A stretch of DNA of 64,000 bases from Methylococcus capsulatus str. Texas = ATCC 19069 (lineage in GTDB: Bacteria; Pseudomonadota; Gammaproteobacteria; Methylococcales; Methylococcaceae), in the NCBI RefSeq assembly GCF_000424685.1, contig NZ_AUKJ01000021.1:103862-167861 (forward strand), written 5' to 3'. Position 1 is the first letter of the stretch. Each line of letters opens with the position of its first letter. This document shows, one piece after another, positions 1 through 8,529 of the stretch. The translations under genes were made by a program, and so were the position numbers. The notes under the pieces are model-generated. The model saw nothing but the letters and a program-made list of their open reading frames with translations. It had not been told where the DNA came from and did not search any database.

Positions 1-999
1 ATGGCGGGGGCGTTCGTGTTCCGGATCGAGGCACTGGTGCTGATCCTCTCCGTTCCCCTCTACTTCCTGGTCGAGCCGTTGCCCTGGCGCGCCAGGGCGC
101 ACAACTTCCTTTTGCCGATCAGCGGCATCGTACCGGTGCTGATCCTGGGCGCTGCTCTCCTCGCCAGCGGCAGGCTCGCCCCCGGCAAGCTGTGGGAAAT
201 CACCGCCTACGGCTACCATGACCCCACGCTGATCTGGAAATTCTTCTCCCTGCACGCCGATCGGCTGGCCGCAGCACTCCCCAACGACTACGGCGCGGAG
301 TACGCGAAACTGATCCTCGGAACGGGTCTCGTCGCCACCCTGTTGTGGCTGATCGGCGCCAATCTCGGACCGGTGCTGCTAGCGATTTTCGCTTACGCCG
401 TGCATCGATTCGGCGGTCGGCTGCCTCCCCGGTTCGGTCTGATCCTCTGGGCGGCCGCCATGGCCAGCGGCACCCTGCTGGTGTTCCTGGCCGTCCAGCT
501 CGTCCCGGACAAACGCTACGCGCTGCTGCCGTCCGCGCTGCTGCTGCTCGCCGGCACGGTATACCTGGAACGCATCGCCGCCGGAACGGGATCGCCCTGG
601 GCCAGGCGGCTTGCGCTAGGACTGGTCGCGGTGCTGTGCATCAAGAGCGCCGTCGTGACTCCCGACTACCGGCTCTACCTGCGCGATGTCGGCGGTTGGG
701 TACGGGAAAACATCCCGGCCGGCGCGAGCCTGGTGACCAATGATCCGAGGATCGACTATTACGCCGGACGCCCCATGAACCAGGAACAGACCCGCCGGCT
801 GATGCCGCTCGACCGGCTCGCGGACTGGCTGACCCAGCCCGACCTGCCCGACTATCTGGCTCTGCGCCTGACCTCGCCGCGCGACCTCAAAAAGGCGGAA
901 AAGGCGCTGAACCGCGAAGCCCTCAAGACGTTTTCTCCCAGCCCGCGCGAACATGTGCTGATTTACCGGCTGAACGACGGCAGCTCACGCTCCCGTTGA
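1..999 (+). CDS. Membrane glycosyltransferase (GT39/ArnT-like), 3' part
   Basis: The open frame runs in from the window edge, so the methionine at base 1 is probably internal. What is visible is 332 residues with about six hydrophobic segments, followed from about residue 220 by a soluble tail with the pattern DVGGWVRENIPAGASLVTND. This arrangement is typical of the C-terminal half of polytopic lipid-linked sugar transferases of the GT39/ArnT type, which work in the inner membrane and end in a periplasmic domain. The catalytic N-terminal loop is outside the window, so substrate and exact family cannot be settled. Its 3' end overlaps the convergent aminopeptidase gene by 15 bases. Confidence 0.6.
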   Translation: MAGAFVFRIEALVLILSVPLYFLVEPLPWRARAHNFLLPISGIVPVLILGAALLASGRLAPGKLWEITAYGYHDPTLIWKFFSLHADRLAAALPNDYGAEYAKLILGTGLVATLLWLIGANLGPVLLAIFAYAVHRFGGRLPPRFGLILWAAAMASGTLLVFLAVQLVPDKRYALLPSALLLLAGTVYLERIAAGTGSPWARRLALGLVAVLCIKSAVVTPDYRLYLRDVGGWVRENIPAGASLVTNDPRIDYYAGRPMNQEQTRRLMPLDRLADWLTQPDLPDYLALRLTSPRDLKKAEKALNREALKTFSPSPREHVLIYRLNDGSSRSR

Positions 1000-2298
1000 G
1001 AAAAAGCACCGCAATAGACGAATCATGTGGGTATGATCCCGTACCCCGGCGCTTTCGCGGACACTGTGCATCGCCCACATCGGGTTGCCGATATCGGCCG
1101 CGGGGATACCCAAGCGGGCAGCGGTCATCGGGCCGATGGTGCTGCCGCAGCCCAGATCGGTGCGGTGCACGTATTGCTGGTACGGCACCTCCGCCCGCTC
1201 GCACAGGCGGATGATCCGCGCCGCCGCCTCCGCATCGGTCGCGTAACGGCCGCAGGCATTGGTCTTCACGACCGGACCCGCGTTCACGAAGACCTTGTGC
1301 TGCGGTTCGTAAGACTGCGGAAAATTGGGCTGATAGGCATGTGCCATGTCGGCGCTGACGAGGAAACTGCGCGCCAGCGCCCGCTTGTAGCCGGTACGGT
1401 CCAGTCCCAACGCCAGTGCGATGCGTTCCAGCACGTCCGGCAATAACGCACCGTCCGCGCCCTTGTGGCTTTCGCTGCCGATTTCCTCGTGATCGAAGAA
1501 CGCCGCCACCGCCACCGCCTCGGCGTGGGACACCTGCAGCAGGGCGCTCAGGCCGGCATGGCAGGAGGCGAGATTGTCCAGCTGGCCGTCGGCGATGAAT
1601 TCCCGCTGCGGGCCCCAGAAAGCCCCCGGCTGAGTGTCGAACACGCTCAGCTCCCAGCTCAAGACATCCTTGGGATCGCAGCCGGCCCGCTCCGACAGCA
1701 AGGCGCGCAGCCGGTCCTCCGCCGGTACTTCGTCCGCCACCGCCAGCAGCAGCGGCAGTTCGGTCTGCTTGTTGAACTTCAGCCCGTCCTTGTTGACTTC
1801 GCGGTTCATGTGAATGGCCAGGTTCGGCAGGCGCACCAGCGCATCCGGAAAATCGACCAGGCGGATGTCGACGCCAGCCTCCGTCCGCACGCCCACCCGC
1901 CCCGCCAGGCTCAGATCCCGGTCGGCGAAGGTCGCGAGGATCGGCCCGCCATAGACCTCCACCCCCAGCCGCAGCATGGAGCCTTCCGCATGCGCCCCTC
2001 GCGGCTTGACCCGCAAGCCGGGCGAGTCGGTGTGCGCCCCGACGATACGGAAGCCGGTTTCGGCCAGAGTCCCCCCGCCCACGATGAAAGCGACCACGGA
2101 CGAATCCCCGCGCACCACGAAAGCGCGATCGCCGGGCTCCAGCCGCCACACCTCGCCCTCCTCCAGGCGCCGGAAACCGGCTGCCAGCAGCCGGGCCGCT
2201 ATCGAACGCCCGGCATGCCAGGGACTGGGACTCTGGTCGATGAAATCGAGAAGCTGCTGGGCGTCGGTCGAGAATTCAGCCGTCATGTCGTCGTTCAT
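985..2298 (-). CDS. M18 family aminopeptidase
   Basis: This 437-residue protein has the signatures of the M18 zinc aminopeptidases, dodecameric cytosolic enzymes that remove N-terminal acidic or other residues from peptides. Seen: GAHTDSPGL with the metal-ligand His near residue 89, QLDNLASCHAGL near 240, DHEEIGSES near 269-277 with the catalytic and metal glutamates, MAHAYQPNFP, TDLGCGSTIGPM and a final MWAMHSVRE histidine. The length is normal for the family. I chose the ATG at 2298 because the upstream extension in the same frame lacks homology-like sequence; no strong ribosome binding site decides between 2298 and 2286. It is transcribed toward the glycosyltransferase and divergent from the VOC gene. 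Confidence 0.92.
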   Translation of the reverse strand: MNDDMTAEFSTDAQQLLDFIDQSPSPWHAGRSIAARLLAAGFRRLEEGEVWRLEPGDRAFVVRGDSSVVAFIVGGGTLAETGFRIVGAHTDSPGLRVKPRGAHAEGSMLRLGVEVYGGPILATFADRDLSLAGRVGVRTEAGVDIRLVDFPDALVRLPNLAIHMNREVNKDGLKFNKQTELPLLLAVADEVPAEDRLRALLSERAGCDPKDVLSWELSVFDTQPGAFWGPQREFIADGQLDNLASCHAGLSALLQVSHAEAVAVAAFFDHEEIGSESHKGADGALLPDVLERIALALGLDRTGYKRALARSFLVSADMAHAYQPNFPQSYEPQHKVFVNAGPVVKTNACGRYATDAEAAARIIRLCERAEVPYQQYVHRTDLGCGSTIGPMTAARLGIPAADIGNPMWAMHSVRESAGVRDHTHMIRLLRCFFSTGA

Positions 2299-2416
2299 GG
2301 TAAGGGGGAAAGGAATCGAGTCTGAAAGACGGTAACTTATCATGCAGACCGTTACTTGCCGCCCCCCGCTTCTGGCACAATCCCAGCCCCGTGGCCAGCA
2401 GCCCGACCGGATTACG

Positions 2417-2803
2417 ATGCCCCACACGCCCCTCATCAGCCATTTGCACCATGTCTCCCTCCTGGTATCCGATCTGGAGGCCAGCCGCCGCTTCTACGAA
2501 GGCGTGCTGGAACTGTCGCCCAGCGATGCCCGGCCGAATTTCGATTTCGACGGGATCTGGTACGATCTCGGCGCCCAACAAATCCATCTCATGGTGCTCC
2601 CCAATCCCGACCAGGGCACGGAACGGCCCAGGCACGGCGGGCGCGACCGCCACGTGGCGCTGGCGGTGGCGGACTGGGAGAAGCTGCTCGCCCGGCTGGC
2701 TCGGGCCGGCATACCTCACACCACCAGCCGCTCCGGACGGCGCGCCGTGTTCTGCCGCGACCCGGACGGCAACGCCGTGGAACTCATCGGCCCGGCCCCA
2801 TGA
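2417..2803 (+). CDS. VOC-fold (glyoxalase/bleomycin-resistance type) protein
   Basis: A 128-residue single-domain protein. It starts HLHHVSLLVSDLEASRRFYE, the usual first strand and helix of the vicinal-oxygen-chelate fold, and closes with FCRDPDGNAVELIGP, the usual last strand with its Glu metal ligand. Candidate ligands are the first His pair, the His in GRDRHVALAV and the Glu in NAVELI. VOC proteins include lyases, dioxygenases and drug-binding proteins, and the reaction cannot be told from the sequence. The ATG at 2417 puts the fold at the N-terminus; an upstream in-frame ATG would add 25 residues of no domain character. The stop overlaps the next start as ATGA, so translation is probably coupled to the HAD phosphatase. 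Confidence 0.85.
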   Translation: MPHTPLISHLHHVSLLVSDLEASRRFYEGVLELSPSDARPNFDFDGIWYDLGAQQIHLMVLPNPDQGTERPRHGGRDRHVALAVADWEKLLARLARAGIPHTTSRSGRRAVFCRDPDGNAVELIGPAP

Positions 2804-3450
2804 AATACGAACTCGTCATCTTCGACTGCGATGGCGTGCTGGTGGACAGCGAGCGGCTGGTGAACCGCATCACTGCCGCATTCTTCAGCGAACGCGGGCT
2901 GCCGGTCGAGGCCGATGCCCTGCGCGCCATGTTCAAGGGCAAGACCATGGCGGACGTGGCCCGCTGGGCGGAAAACGAAGCCCTGCCGCCCTTGAACGCC
3001 GACTGGTTCTATGAACTCGGCATCGCCACCGCGCAGGGCTTCCAGCGCGACCTGCAGCCGGTGGAGGGCGTACGTCCGGTGCTGGATCTGCTGACGGCGC
3101 GCGGCGGCAGGCTGTGCGTGGCTTCCCAGTCGCCGCCGGCCCGGCTGGCACTGTCACTCACGGTGACCGGGCTTGGCGGCTATTTCGGCGAACACGCCTA
3201 TTCCGCTGCCCAGGTCGCGCATCCCAAGCCGGCGCCCGACCTCTTCCTGTATGCGGCCCAGCAAATGGGCGCCCGGCCCGAGCGCTGCGCGGTCGTCGAA
3301 GATTCGCGCAGCGGCGTGCTGGCGGCGCGGGCGGCCGGCATGACGGTGTACGGCTATGCCGGCGACGAGGAACCGGCTACCCTCGCCGAGGCGGGTGCCA
3401 TCGTGTTCGGGTCGATGGCACAATTGCCGGGTCTTTTGTGCGGCGACTGA
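2800..3450 (+). CDS. HAD-superfamily (subfamily IA) phosphatase
   Basis: A 216-residue haloacid-dehalogenase-like hydrolase. Motif I is FDCDGVLVDSE, with the nucleophile Asp9 and acid/base Asp11. A helical cap follows (about residues 16-85), then the motif II Ser in CVASQSPP, the Lys of motif III in AHPKPAPDLF, and motif IV VVEDSRSGVLAARAAGM. This set matches phosphoglycolate phosphatase, beta-phosphoglucomutase and 6-phosphogluconate phosphatase relatives; the cap alone does not show the substrate. It overlaps the VOC gene by four bases (ATGA) and is followed 22 bases later by the Rossmann-fold gene, so the three look like one transcription unit. Confidence 0.85.
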   Translation: MKYELVIFDCDGVLVDSERLVNRITAAFFSERGLPVEADALRAMFKGKTMADVARWAENEALPPLNADWFYELGIATAQGFQRDLQPVEGVRPVLDLLTARGGRLCVASQSPPARLALSLTVTGLGGYFGEHAYSAAQVAHPKPAPDLFLYAAQQMGARPERCAVVEDSRSGVLAARAAGMTVYGYAGDEEPATLAEAGAIVFGSMAQLPGLLCGD

Positions 3451-3472
3451 AAAGCCTGTGGTGAGATGCCTC

Positions 3473-4255
3473 ATGAAAAAACCTGTCGTCATCATCGGGA
3501 TGGGAGAAATGGGCGATTTGTTCGCGCGGGGTTTCTTGAAATGCGGCCACCCCGTCCACCCCATCCTGCGGGGAAGCCGACCGGAAAGCGTGGCGCAGGC
3601 GATTCCCGAGCCCGATCTGGTGCTGGTCGCGGTCGGAGAAACGGAGCTGCATCCGGTGCTAGCGTCGATGCCATCGGCATGGCGCACGCGGCTGGGCCTG
3701 TTGCAGAACGAACTGCTGCCGTGCGACTGGCAGCGCCACGGCATCACCGATCCCACCGTGATCGTGGTCTGGTTCGACAAGAAAAAAGGCCGACCCTTCG
3801 TCCCGGTCCTGCCCACCCCGGTCGCCGGACCCCGTGCCGGTCTGGTCGTCCAGTCCCTGGAAGCGATCGAGGTGCCGTGTCATACCATTCCCGACGAGGA
3901 ACTGCTGTACGAACTGGTCCGGAAAAACCTCTACATCCTCACCATCAACATCGCCGGCCTCCGCACCGGCGGTACGGTGAGCGAGCTGTGGGACCGGCAC
4001 CGCGAACTGGCGGAGAAAACGGCAGATGAAATCCTCGACATCCAGGAATGGCTCACCCAGACCCGCCTGCCCCGCCGCCGGCTGATGGCCGGCATGCTCG
4101 AAGGCTTCGCCGGCGACCCCAATCACATCTGCACGGGGCGCACCGCGCCCGCACGCCTGCGGCGGGCGCTGGACCACGCCAAAGCTGCCGGCATCGCCAC
4201 CCCGACCCTGACCGCCATCGCCGAAGGGCTGGCCGCCGCCACGCCGGCATCCTGA
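3473..4255 (+). CDS. Rossmann-fold NAD(P)-binding protein, function unknown
   Basis: A 260-residue protein opening with VVIIGMGEMGDLFARGFLKC, a dinucleotide-binding beta-alpha-beta unit of the ketopantoate reductase / prephenate dehydrogenase / 6-phosphogluconate dehydrogenase kind. A second part from about residue 140 is helical (ELLYELVRKNLYILTINIAG and onward) and could be the all-helical C-terminal domain of such dehydrogenases. I do not recognise a specific family. The start at 3473 places the glycine-rich loop directly at the N-terminus. It lies between the HAD phosphatase and the MgtC-type gene, with only one base separating it from the latter. Confidence 0.6.
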   Translation: MKKPVVIIGMGEMGDLFARGFLKCGHPVHPILRGSRPESVAQAIPEPDLVLVAVGETELHPVLASMPSAWRTRLGLLQNELLPCDWQRHGITDPTVIVVWFDKKKGRPFVPVLPTPVAGPRAGLVVQSLEAIEVPCHTIPDEELLYELVRKNLYILTINIAGLRTGGTVSELWDRHRELAEKTADEILDIQEWLTQTRLPRRRLMAGMLEGFAGDPNHICTGRTAPARLRRALDHAKAAGIATPTLTAIAEGLAAATPAS

Positions 4256-4256
4256 C

Positions 4257-4973
4257 ATGGAAGCGATCCAGAACATCAACATCACCTCGTTGTCGGACAC
4301 CCTGATCAGCCTCACGGCGGCCTTCGCGCTCGGCGCTGTGATCGGACTCGAACGGCAATTCCGCCAGCGTACCGCCGGACTGCGCACCAACGTCCTCGTC
4401 GCGCTGGGCGCCGCCATCTTCGTCGACATGGCAAACCGCCTGCATGGCCACGACGGCGCCGTGCACGTCGTCGCCTACGTCGTGTCCGGCGTCGGCTTCC
4501 TGGGGGCCGGCGTCATCATGCGTGAACAAGGCAACGTCCGCGGCCTGAACACCGCCGCCACCCTGTGGGGATCGGCGGCGGTGGGTGCCTGCGCCGGCGC
4601 AGACCTGATTCTCGAAGCGCTGCTCGCCACCGTTTTCGTGCTGGCCGCCAATACTCTCCTGCGTCCCGTGGTGGACCGCATCAACCGCCAGCCCATCGAT
4701 ACACCGGCGGTGGAAGTCACCCATACCGTCTACGTCATCGCCCCGCGCCAATGGCGGAAGGATGCGCTGGCTCTGGTGGAGCAGGTGTTGCAGCAGGCTG
4801 GCTACCCGCTCGGCGATCTGGCGGTGCATGCCTTCGGCGACGAGGAGATCGAAATCGAGGCCACGCTCGCTGCCGCCTCGGTCGACGGCAGCCACCTGGA
4901 GCGCATCCTCCAGCAGCTCAAGGAACACCCGGTCGTCAGCCAGGCGTTCTGGAGTCCGAGCACCTCGGAGTGA
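4257..4973 (+). CDS. MgtC/SapB-family inner-membrane protein
   Basis: A 238-residue protein. The N-terminal 140 residues form about four or five membrane segments with the family hallmarks AFALGAVIGLERQFRQRTAG, LRTNVLVALGAAIF and VSGVGFLGAGVIMR, then NVRGLNTAATLWGSAAVGA. The C-terminal hundred residues are soluble and resemble the ACT-like regulatory tail of MgtC. MgtC proteins modulate the F-type ATP synthase and aid growth in low magnesium or acid; many environmental homologues are untested. It begins one base after the preceding stop and ends 133 bases before haoA, with the hao promoter in between. Confidence 0.88.
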   Translation: MEAIQNINITSLSDTLISLTAAFALGAVIGLERQFRQRTAGLRTNVLVALGAAIFVDMANRLHGHDGAVHVVAYVVSGVGFLGAGVIMREQGNVRGLNTAATLWGSAAVGACAGADLILEALLATVFVLAANTLLRPVVDRINRQPIDTPAVEVTHTVYVIAPRQWRKDALALVEQVLQQAGYPLGDLAVHAFGDEEIEIEATLAAASVDGSHLERILQQLKEHPVVSQAFWSPSTSE

Positions 4974-5031
4974 CACCGGACGAGCCGGCGTTCCGCCAGA
5001 CCGGGGCGCCTCGAACGACGCCTCTTGATTG

Positions 5032-5060
5032 TTGACGTCATTTGGTTTTGTTCCGATACT
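5032..5060 (+). promoter_or_regulatory. Predicted sigma70 promoter of haoAB
   Basis: TTGACG at 5032-5037 and GATACT at 5055-5060 are separated by exactly 17 bases, in the otherwise GC-rich gap between the MgtC-type gene and haoA. The -35 box matches five of six consensus bases and the -10 box four of six. The implied start is near 5067, about 40 bases upstream of the haoA ATG, leaving room for the AAGGAG ribosome binding site at 5091-5096. Confidence 0.6.
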
Positions 5061-5106
5061 TTGTACCGATAACGACCAGGATGGATTGCCGAAGGAGCAC
5101 ACCCCA

Positions 5107-6711
5107 ATGATCAAAATGACTACGACATGGCTGCTGGCCGCTTTGCTGATGTTCGTTCAGCTGACGGCATCCGCCACCGCGGGCGAGACGGATTTTTCCG
5201 GGCTCAAGGACAAGTACGAGAAGGACCATCCCGGCAAGGGCAAGTTCTCGCAGTACTGGGAGCCGATCCCGATCCAGAAATACTGGAATCCCCGGAATTT
5301 CTATCAACCGCCCACGGCGGTCTCGGGCGAAGTGAGCCGTGACCAGTGCGTGGCCTGTCACCAGAGCCTGACGCCGGGCGCTTTCCATGCGTGGGAAAAC
5401 AGCACCCATGCGAAGCTCGATGCGATCAGGAATCTCAGCAACGGCCAGGACGCACGTTTCTACAAGAAGGAGAAGCTGGCCGAGATCGAAAGGAATCTGG
5501 TCAAACAAGGCGTCCTGAAAGAAGGCGAACCGCTCAAGGAAGTCGGCTGCATCGACTGCCACGGCAAGGTCGGCGCCCAGTCCATCCGCCACGACAAGGA
5601 CCTGGTCATGCCGGACCGCACTCAGTGCGGCAGCTGTCACTTGCAGGAGTTCGCCGAGGCCGAATCCGAGAAGGACCAGCAGTGGCCGCAGGGACAGTGG
5701 GGCAAGGGCCATCCCTCCCACGCGGTGGACTGGGAAGCCAACGTCGAAACCGCCATCTGGGCCGGCATGGCCGAGCGCGAAATCGCCCAAGGCTGCGACA
5801 TGTGCCATTACCAGCAAAACAAGTGTGACGGCTGCCACACCCGCCACAGCTTCTCGGCCGCCGAGGCCCGTCAGCCCGAGGCCTGCGCGACCTGCCACAA
5901 CGGGGTCGATCACAACGAGTGGGAGAACTACACGCTGTCCAAGCACGGCACGGTCTACCAGACCCACAAATCGACCTGGAACTTCGATGTCCCGCTCAAG
6001 GACGCCCTGACCAAGGGCGGCTATACCGCACCCACCTGTCAATACTGCCATTTCGAGTTCAACGGCGAGTTCTCGCACAACCTGGTGCGCAAGGTCCGCT
6101 GGGGCTTCAACCCCACCCCGGCCATCGCCGACAACCTGAAGCATCCCTGGTTCGAAGGCCGCAAGGAAAACTGGAATACCACCTGCGCCCACTGCCACAG
6201 TCCGAGCTTCGCCCGGAGCTATCTGGAAGCCGCCGACAAGGGCACACTCGCCGGACTCAAGGTGGAGCAGGAAGCCAAGCAGGTCGTCGAAGGACTATTC
6301 AGGGACGGTCTGCTGCCGGGCCAGAAGACCAACCGCCCTGCGCCCCCGGCACCGGAGAAAGACGCTCCCGGCGGATTCTTCCAATTGTTCTGGGCCAAGG
6401 GCAACAATCCCAGCCACGTGGAACGGGTCCATGCCGACATGTGGGAACATGACCTGATCAAGCTCTACAAGGGGCTGGTCCACGGCAACCCTGGAGGATT
6501 CACCTATACCGAAGGCTGGTCCGAGCTGATGCGGGATTACGCGGTCATCATGGACGAGAACACCCGTTTGCGCGAGAAGTCCGGCAATGCCCCTGGCGCC
6601 GCCGCGGCCAACCCGCCCGCCGGAAAGGATGACTCGAACGTCCGCAACGTCCTGGGCGGGCTGGCGCTGCTGGCAGGCATCGCCGTACTGCTCTACCGGC
6701 GCAAGCACTGA
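5107..6711 (+). CDS. haoA: Octaheme hydroxylamine oxidoreductase HaoA
   Basis: Oxidises hydroxylamine (formed when methane or ammonia monooxygenase attacks ammonia) in the periplasm. The 534-residue product has a signal peptide ending near ATAGE and exactly eight CxxCH haem motifs, at about residues 81, 148, 174, 230, 240, 260, 311 and 360, the number and spacing style of HAO. Near residue 467 a TYTEGW segment holds a tyrosine suited to be the one that cross-links to the P460 haem in the family. Unlike soluble HAO, it ends in a hydrophobic helix (about 515-530) followed by RRKH, a probable C-terminal membrane anchor. Start at 5107 is supported by AAGGAG ten bases upstream. It overlaps haoB by one base (TGATG). 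Confidence 0.93.
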   Translation: MIKMTTTWLLAALLMFVQLTASATAGETDFSGLKDKYEKDHPGKGKFSQYWEPIPIQKYWNPRNFYQPPTAVSGEVSRDQCVACHQSLTPGAFHAWENSTHAKLDAIRNLSNGQDARFYKKEKLAEIERNLVKQGVLKEGEPLKEVGCIDCHGKVGAQSIRHDKDLVMPDRTQCGSCHLQEFAEAESEKDQQWPQGQWGKGHPSHAVDWEANVETAIWAGMAEREIAQGCDMCHYQQNKCDGCHTRHSFSAAEARQPEACATCHNGVDHNEWENYTLSKHGTVYQTHKSTWNFDVPLKDALTKGGYTAPTCQYCHFEFNGEFSHNLVRKVRWGFNPTPAIADNLKHPWFEGRKENWNTTCAHCHSPSFARSYLEAADKGTLAGLKVEQEAKQVVEGLFRDGLLPGQKTNRPAPPAPEKDAPGGFFQLFWAKGNNPSHVERVHADMWEHDLIKLYKGLVHGNPGGFTYTEGWSELMRDYAVIMDENTRLREKSGNAPGAAAANPPAGKDDSNVRNVLGGLALLAGIAVLLYRRKH

Positions 6712-7682
6712 TGTCGGGCGAGACCGGCCAGCCGAAGCGGTCTCGGCTGGCCAGCCTGGCGGGCCTGGTCCTGCTGCTGTCGGGCGGCGCGCTGCTGCTG
6801 TACGACCGGTTCCGCCCGGCTGTCACTCTTGAAGAGGTGCCGGCGACCGAAGCGGAACGAACCGCTCTGGAACCCGGCGGGGCTTTCCCCATCACCGCGC
6901 TGACGCGTTACGCCCTGCGCCGCGGCAATGCCTCGGTCACACTGACCGTGGCCGATTACCGCGACGCCCGTAACCAAAGCCACCGGGTGACCCTGTTTCC
7001 TGCGGATCGGCTGCGGCACGACACATGGAAGGCCGTGGGCGAGGCCATCATCCGCCATACGGACGGGAACGCCCTGTTCCTCGCCTGGTGGGACGATGCC
7101 CAGCGTATCCATTTCCTCAGTGGCCGGGAGACGTGGCTCGACCGGCCGGCCGCTGCCGCCTTCCCGGACGATGAGGAGCGGAGCGTATGGGGCAAGGTCG
7201 CGGGCGGATTTGCGGCGGTGCCGGATGCGTCGCGGCGCCTGGCGCGCTGGCTGACCATGGAGGCGGACGCGGCCCTGGAGGCGATGAAAGCCGAGCTACC
7301 GGCAGAGCGTCCGGTCTACCTGCTCGTCTGTCTGGACGATCTGGCCCGCCTCGGCGAAATCGAGGCGCTGGCCGGCGTCCGTCTCCCGTTCGAGGCCGCC
7401 CGCTTCCCCGGTGGAGACCTGCACGGCCAGATCGCGGCGGTGCAGCAGTGGGCCCGGCAGGACGTCGATCAGGCCAGCTATCTGGTCCAGCAGACGCCCG
7501 GAGCCGGCGTGCAGGCCTGGCGCATCACCACGCCGCAAGGCCGCGATACCCTGCTTGCACGGCTGCTGCCCTTCACCACCTCTCTGGCCAGACCGCTGCC
7601 GCAGGCTCAAACGGTCTATCAGTCCGGCTGGGGTTCCCATATCACCATCTATGCACTGAACTTCGGCGAAGGTAAGATGTGA
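6711..7682 (+). CDS. haoB: HaoB-like membrane-anchored protein
   Basis: A 323-residue protein read from an ATG that shares its A with the haoA stop codon. One N-terminal membrane segment (about residues 13-32) is followed by a long soluble domain with no CxxCH and no other motif I recognise, so it is not itself a c-type cytochrome. The position immediately after haoA identifies it as HaoB, the conserved partner of hydroxylamine oxidoreductase in ammonia oxidisers and some methanotrophs. The biochemical role of HaoB is not established; a membrane-tethered assembly or docking factor is a reasonable inference. A strong hairpin with a T-rich tail follows its stop. Confidence 0.85.
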   Translation: MSGETGQPKRSRLASLAGLVLLLSGGALLLYDRFRPAVTLEEVPATEAERTALEPGGAFPITALTRYALRRGNASVTLTVADYRDARNQSHRVTLFPADRLRHDTWKAVGEAIIRHTDGNALFLAWWDDAQRIHFLSGRETWLDRPAAAAFPDDEERSVWGKVAGGFAAVPDASRRLARWLTMEADAALEAMKAELPAERPVYLLVCLDDLARLGEIEALAGVRLPFEAARFPGGDLHGQIAAVQQWARQDVDQASYLVQQTPGAGVQAWRITTPQGRDTLLARLLPFTTSLARPLPQAQTVYQSGWGSHITIYALNFGEGKM

Positions 7683-7684
7683 CC

Positions 7685-7710
7685 CGCGCGGCGAGCCGCG
7701 CGTTTCTCTA
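7685..7710 (+). terminator. Hairpin with T-rich tail after haoB
   Basis: An 8-bp perfect GC stem (CGCGCGGC at 7685-7692 with GCCGCGCG at 7695-7702) is followed by TTTCTCT. It lies three bases after the haoB stop and 20 bases before the ccmA start. It is short of a full U-run, so it may act as a partial terminator lowering ccm transcription relative to hao. Confidence 0.55.
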
Positions 7711-7730
7711 ATCCTTGAACATCCACGCCT

Positions 7731-8354
7731 TTGTCAGACGCCCCTCTTTGCGCCGAGGGCCTCGAATGCATCCGGGGCGACCGGCTGTTGTTTTCCGGCC
7801 TGAACCTGACCCTGTCGCCTGGCCAACTGCTGCAGGTCGAAGGCGCCAACGGCGCCGGCAAGACCAGTCTGCTCCGTGTGCTGGCGGGTTTGAGCCGCCC
7901 CGCCGAGGGCGAGGTGCGCTGGCGCGGCCTGGACATCCAGCACCACCGGGCGAGCTACTTCACCGAGATGGTCTACATGGGACACGCGCCTGGTTTGAAG
8001 GCCGAATTGTCGCCGCTGGAAAATCTCCGGGTTTCGGTGGCCCTCCGCGGTCGAATGGCCGATGAGGCGCGCATCGACGACGCCCTGGCCCGGGTTGGTC
8101 TGCGCGGCTTCGAGGACGTGCCGGCGCGTGGACTTTCCGCCGGCCAGAAGCAGCGCACGGCGCTGTGCCGCCTGCTGCTCGATCCGGTCCCCCTGTGGAT
8201 TCTCGACGAACCTTTCACCGCCCTGGACGTGCGGGGGATCGCCCTGGTGCGCGAGCTGCTGGAATTCCATCTGGCGAACGGTGGGATGGCACTGATGACT
8301 TCACACCATGCCCTGGATGTCCGGGGCGACTGCCGGAGCCTGAATCTGTCATGA
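7731..8354 (+). CDS. ccmA: Cytochrome c maturation ATPase CcmA
   Basis: The ATP-binding subunit of the CcmABCD complex, which releases haem-loaded CcmE for attachment to apocytochromes c. The 207-residue protein has Walker A GANGAGKTSLL, the ABC signature LSAGQKQRTAL, Walker B LWILDEPF and the switch His in TSHHALD. The only suitable start is a TTG at 7731, which begins SDAPLCAEGLECIRGDRLLF, the usual N-terminus; upstream in this frame there is no ATG. Placement behind haoAB makes sense, since HaoA needs eight covalent haems. A palindromic repeat separates it from ccmB. Confidence 0.92.
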   Translation: MSDAPLCAEGLECIRGDRLLFSGLNLTLSPGQLLQVEGANGAGKTSLLRVLAGLSRPAEGEVRWRGLDIQHHRASYFTEMVYMGHAPGLKAELSPLENLRVSVALRGRMADEARIDDALARVGLRGFEDVPARGLSAGQKQRTALCRLLLDPVPLWILDEPFTALDVRGIALVRELLEFHLANGGMALMTSHHALDVRGDCRSLNLS

Positions 8355-8412
8355 ATGAGAAAAGGCGGTCGAATCTCTACAAATGGCCTCAAAGGAATGC
8401 CAACCGTAGTTT

Positions 8413-8490
8413 CCCCTCACCCAAACCCTCTCCCAAAGGGAGAGGGCCTTTACGCCCTTCTCCCATTGGGAGAAGGGACGGGGATGAGGG
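8413..8490. repeat. Paired-palindrome intergenic repeat (REP-like) between ccmA and ccmB
   Basis: Two neighbouring perfect hairpins: CCCTCTCCC-AAA-GGGAGAGGG (8426-8446) and a 10-bp stem CCCTTCTCCC-ATT-GGGAGAAGGG (8455-8477). They are flanked by an outer imperfect pair CCCCTCACCC (8413-8422) and GGGATGAGGG (8481-8490). This is the form of extragenic palindromic elements found in many copies in GC-rich gammaproteobacteria. It sits inside the ccm operon and could tune transcript stability. Confidence 0.8.
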
Positions 8491-8529
8491 CTTGCGGCCT
8501 TTCAGATTCATCCAAATACCGGATTTACG

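Noticed and set aside
5038..6198. A 386-residue open frame antisense to haoA
   Set aside because: Composition is dominated by Val, Gly and Ala with no domain, typical of antisense frames in GC-rich DNA; haoA has eight haem motifs on the other strand.
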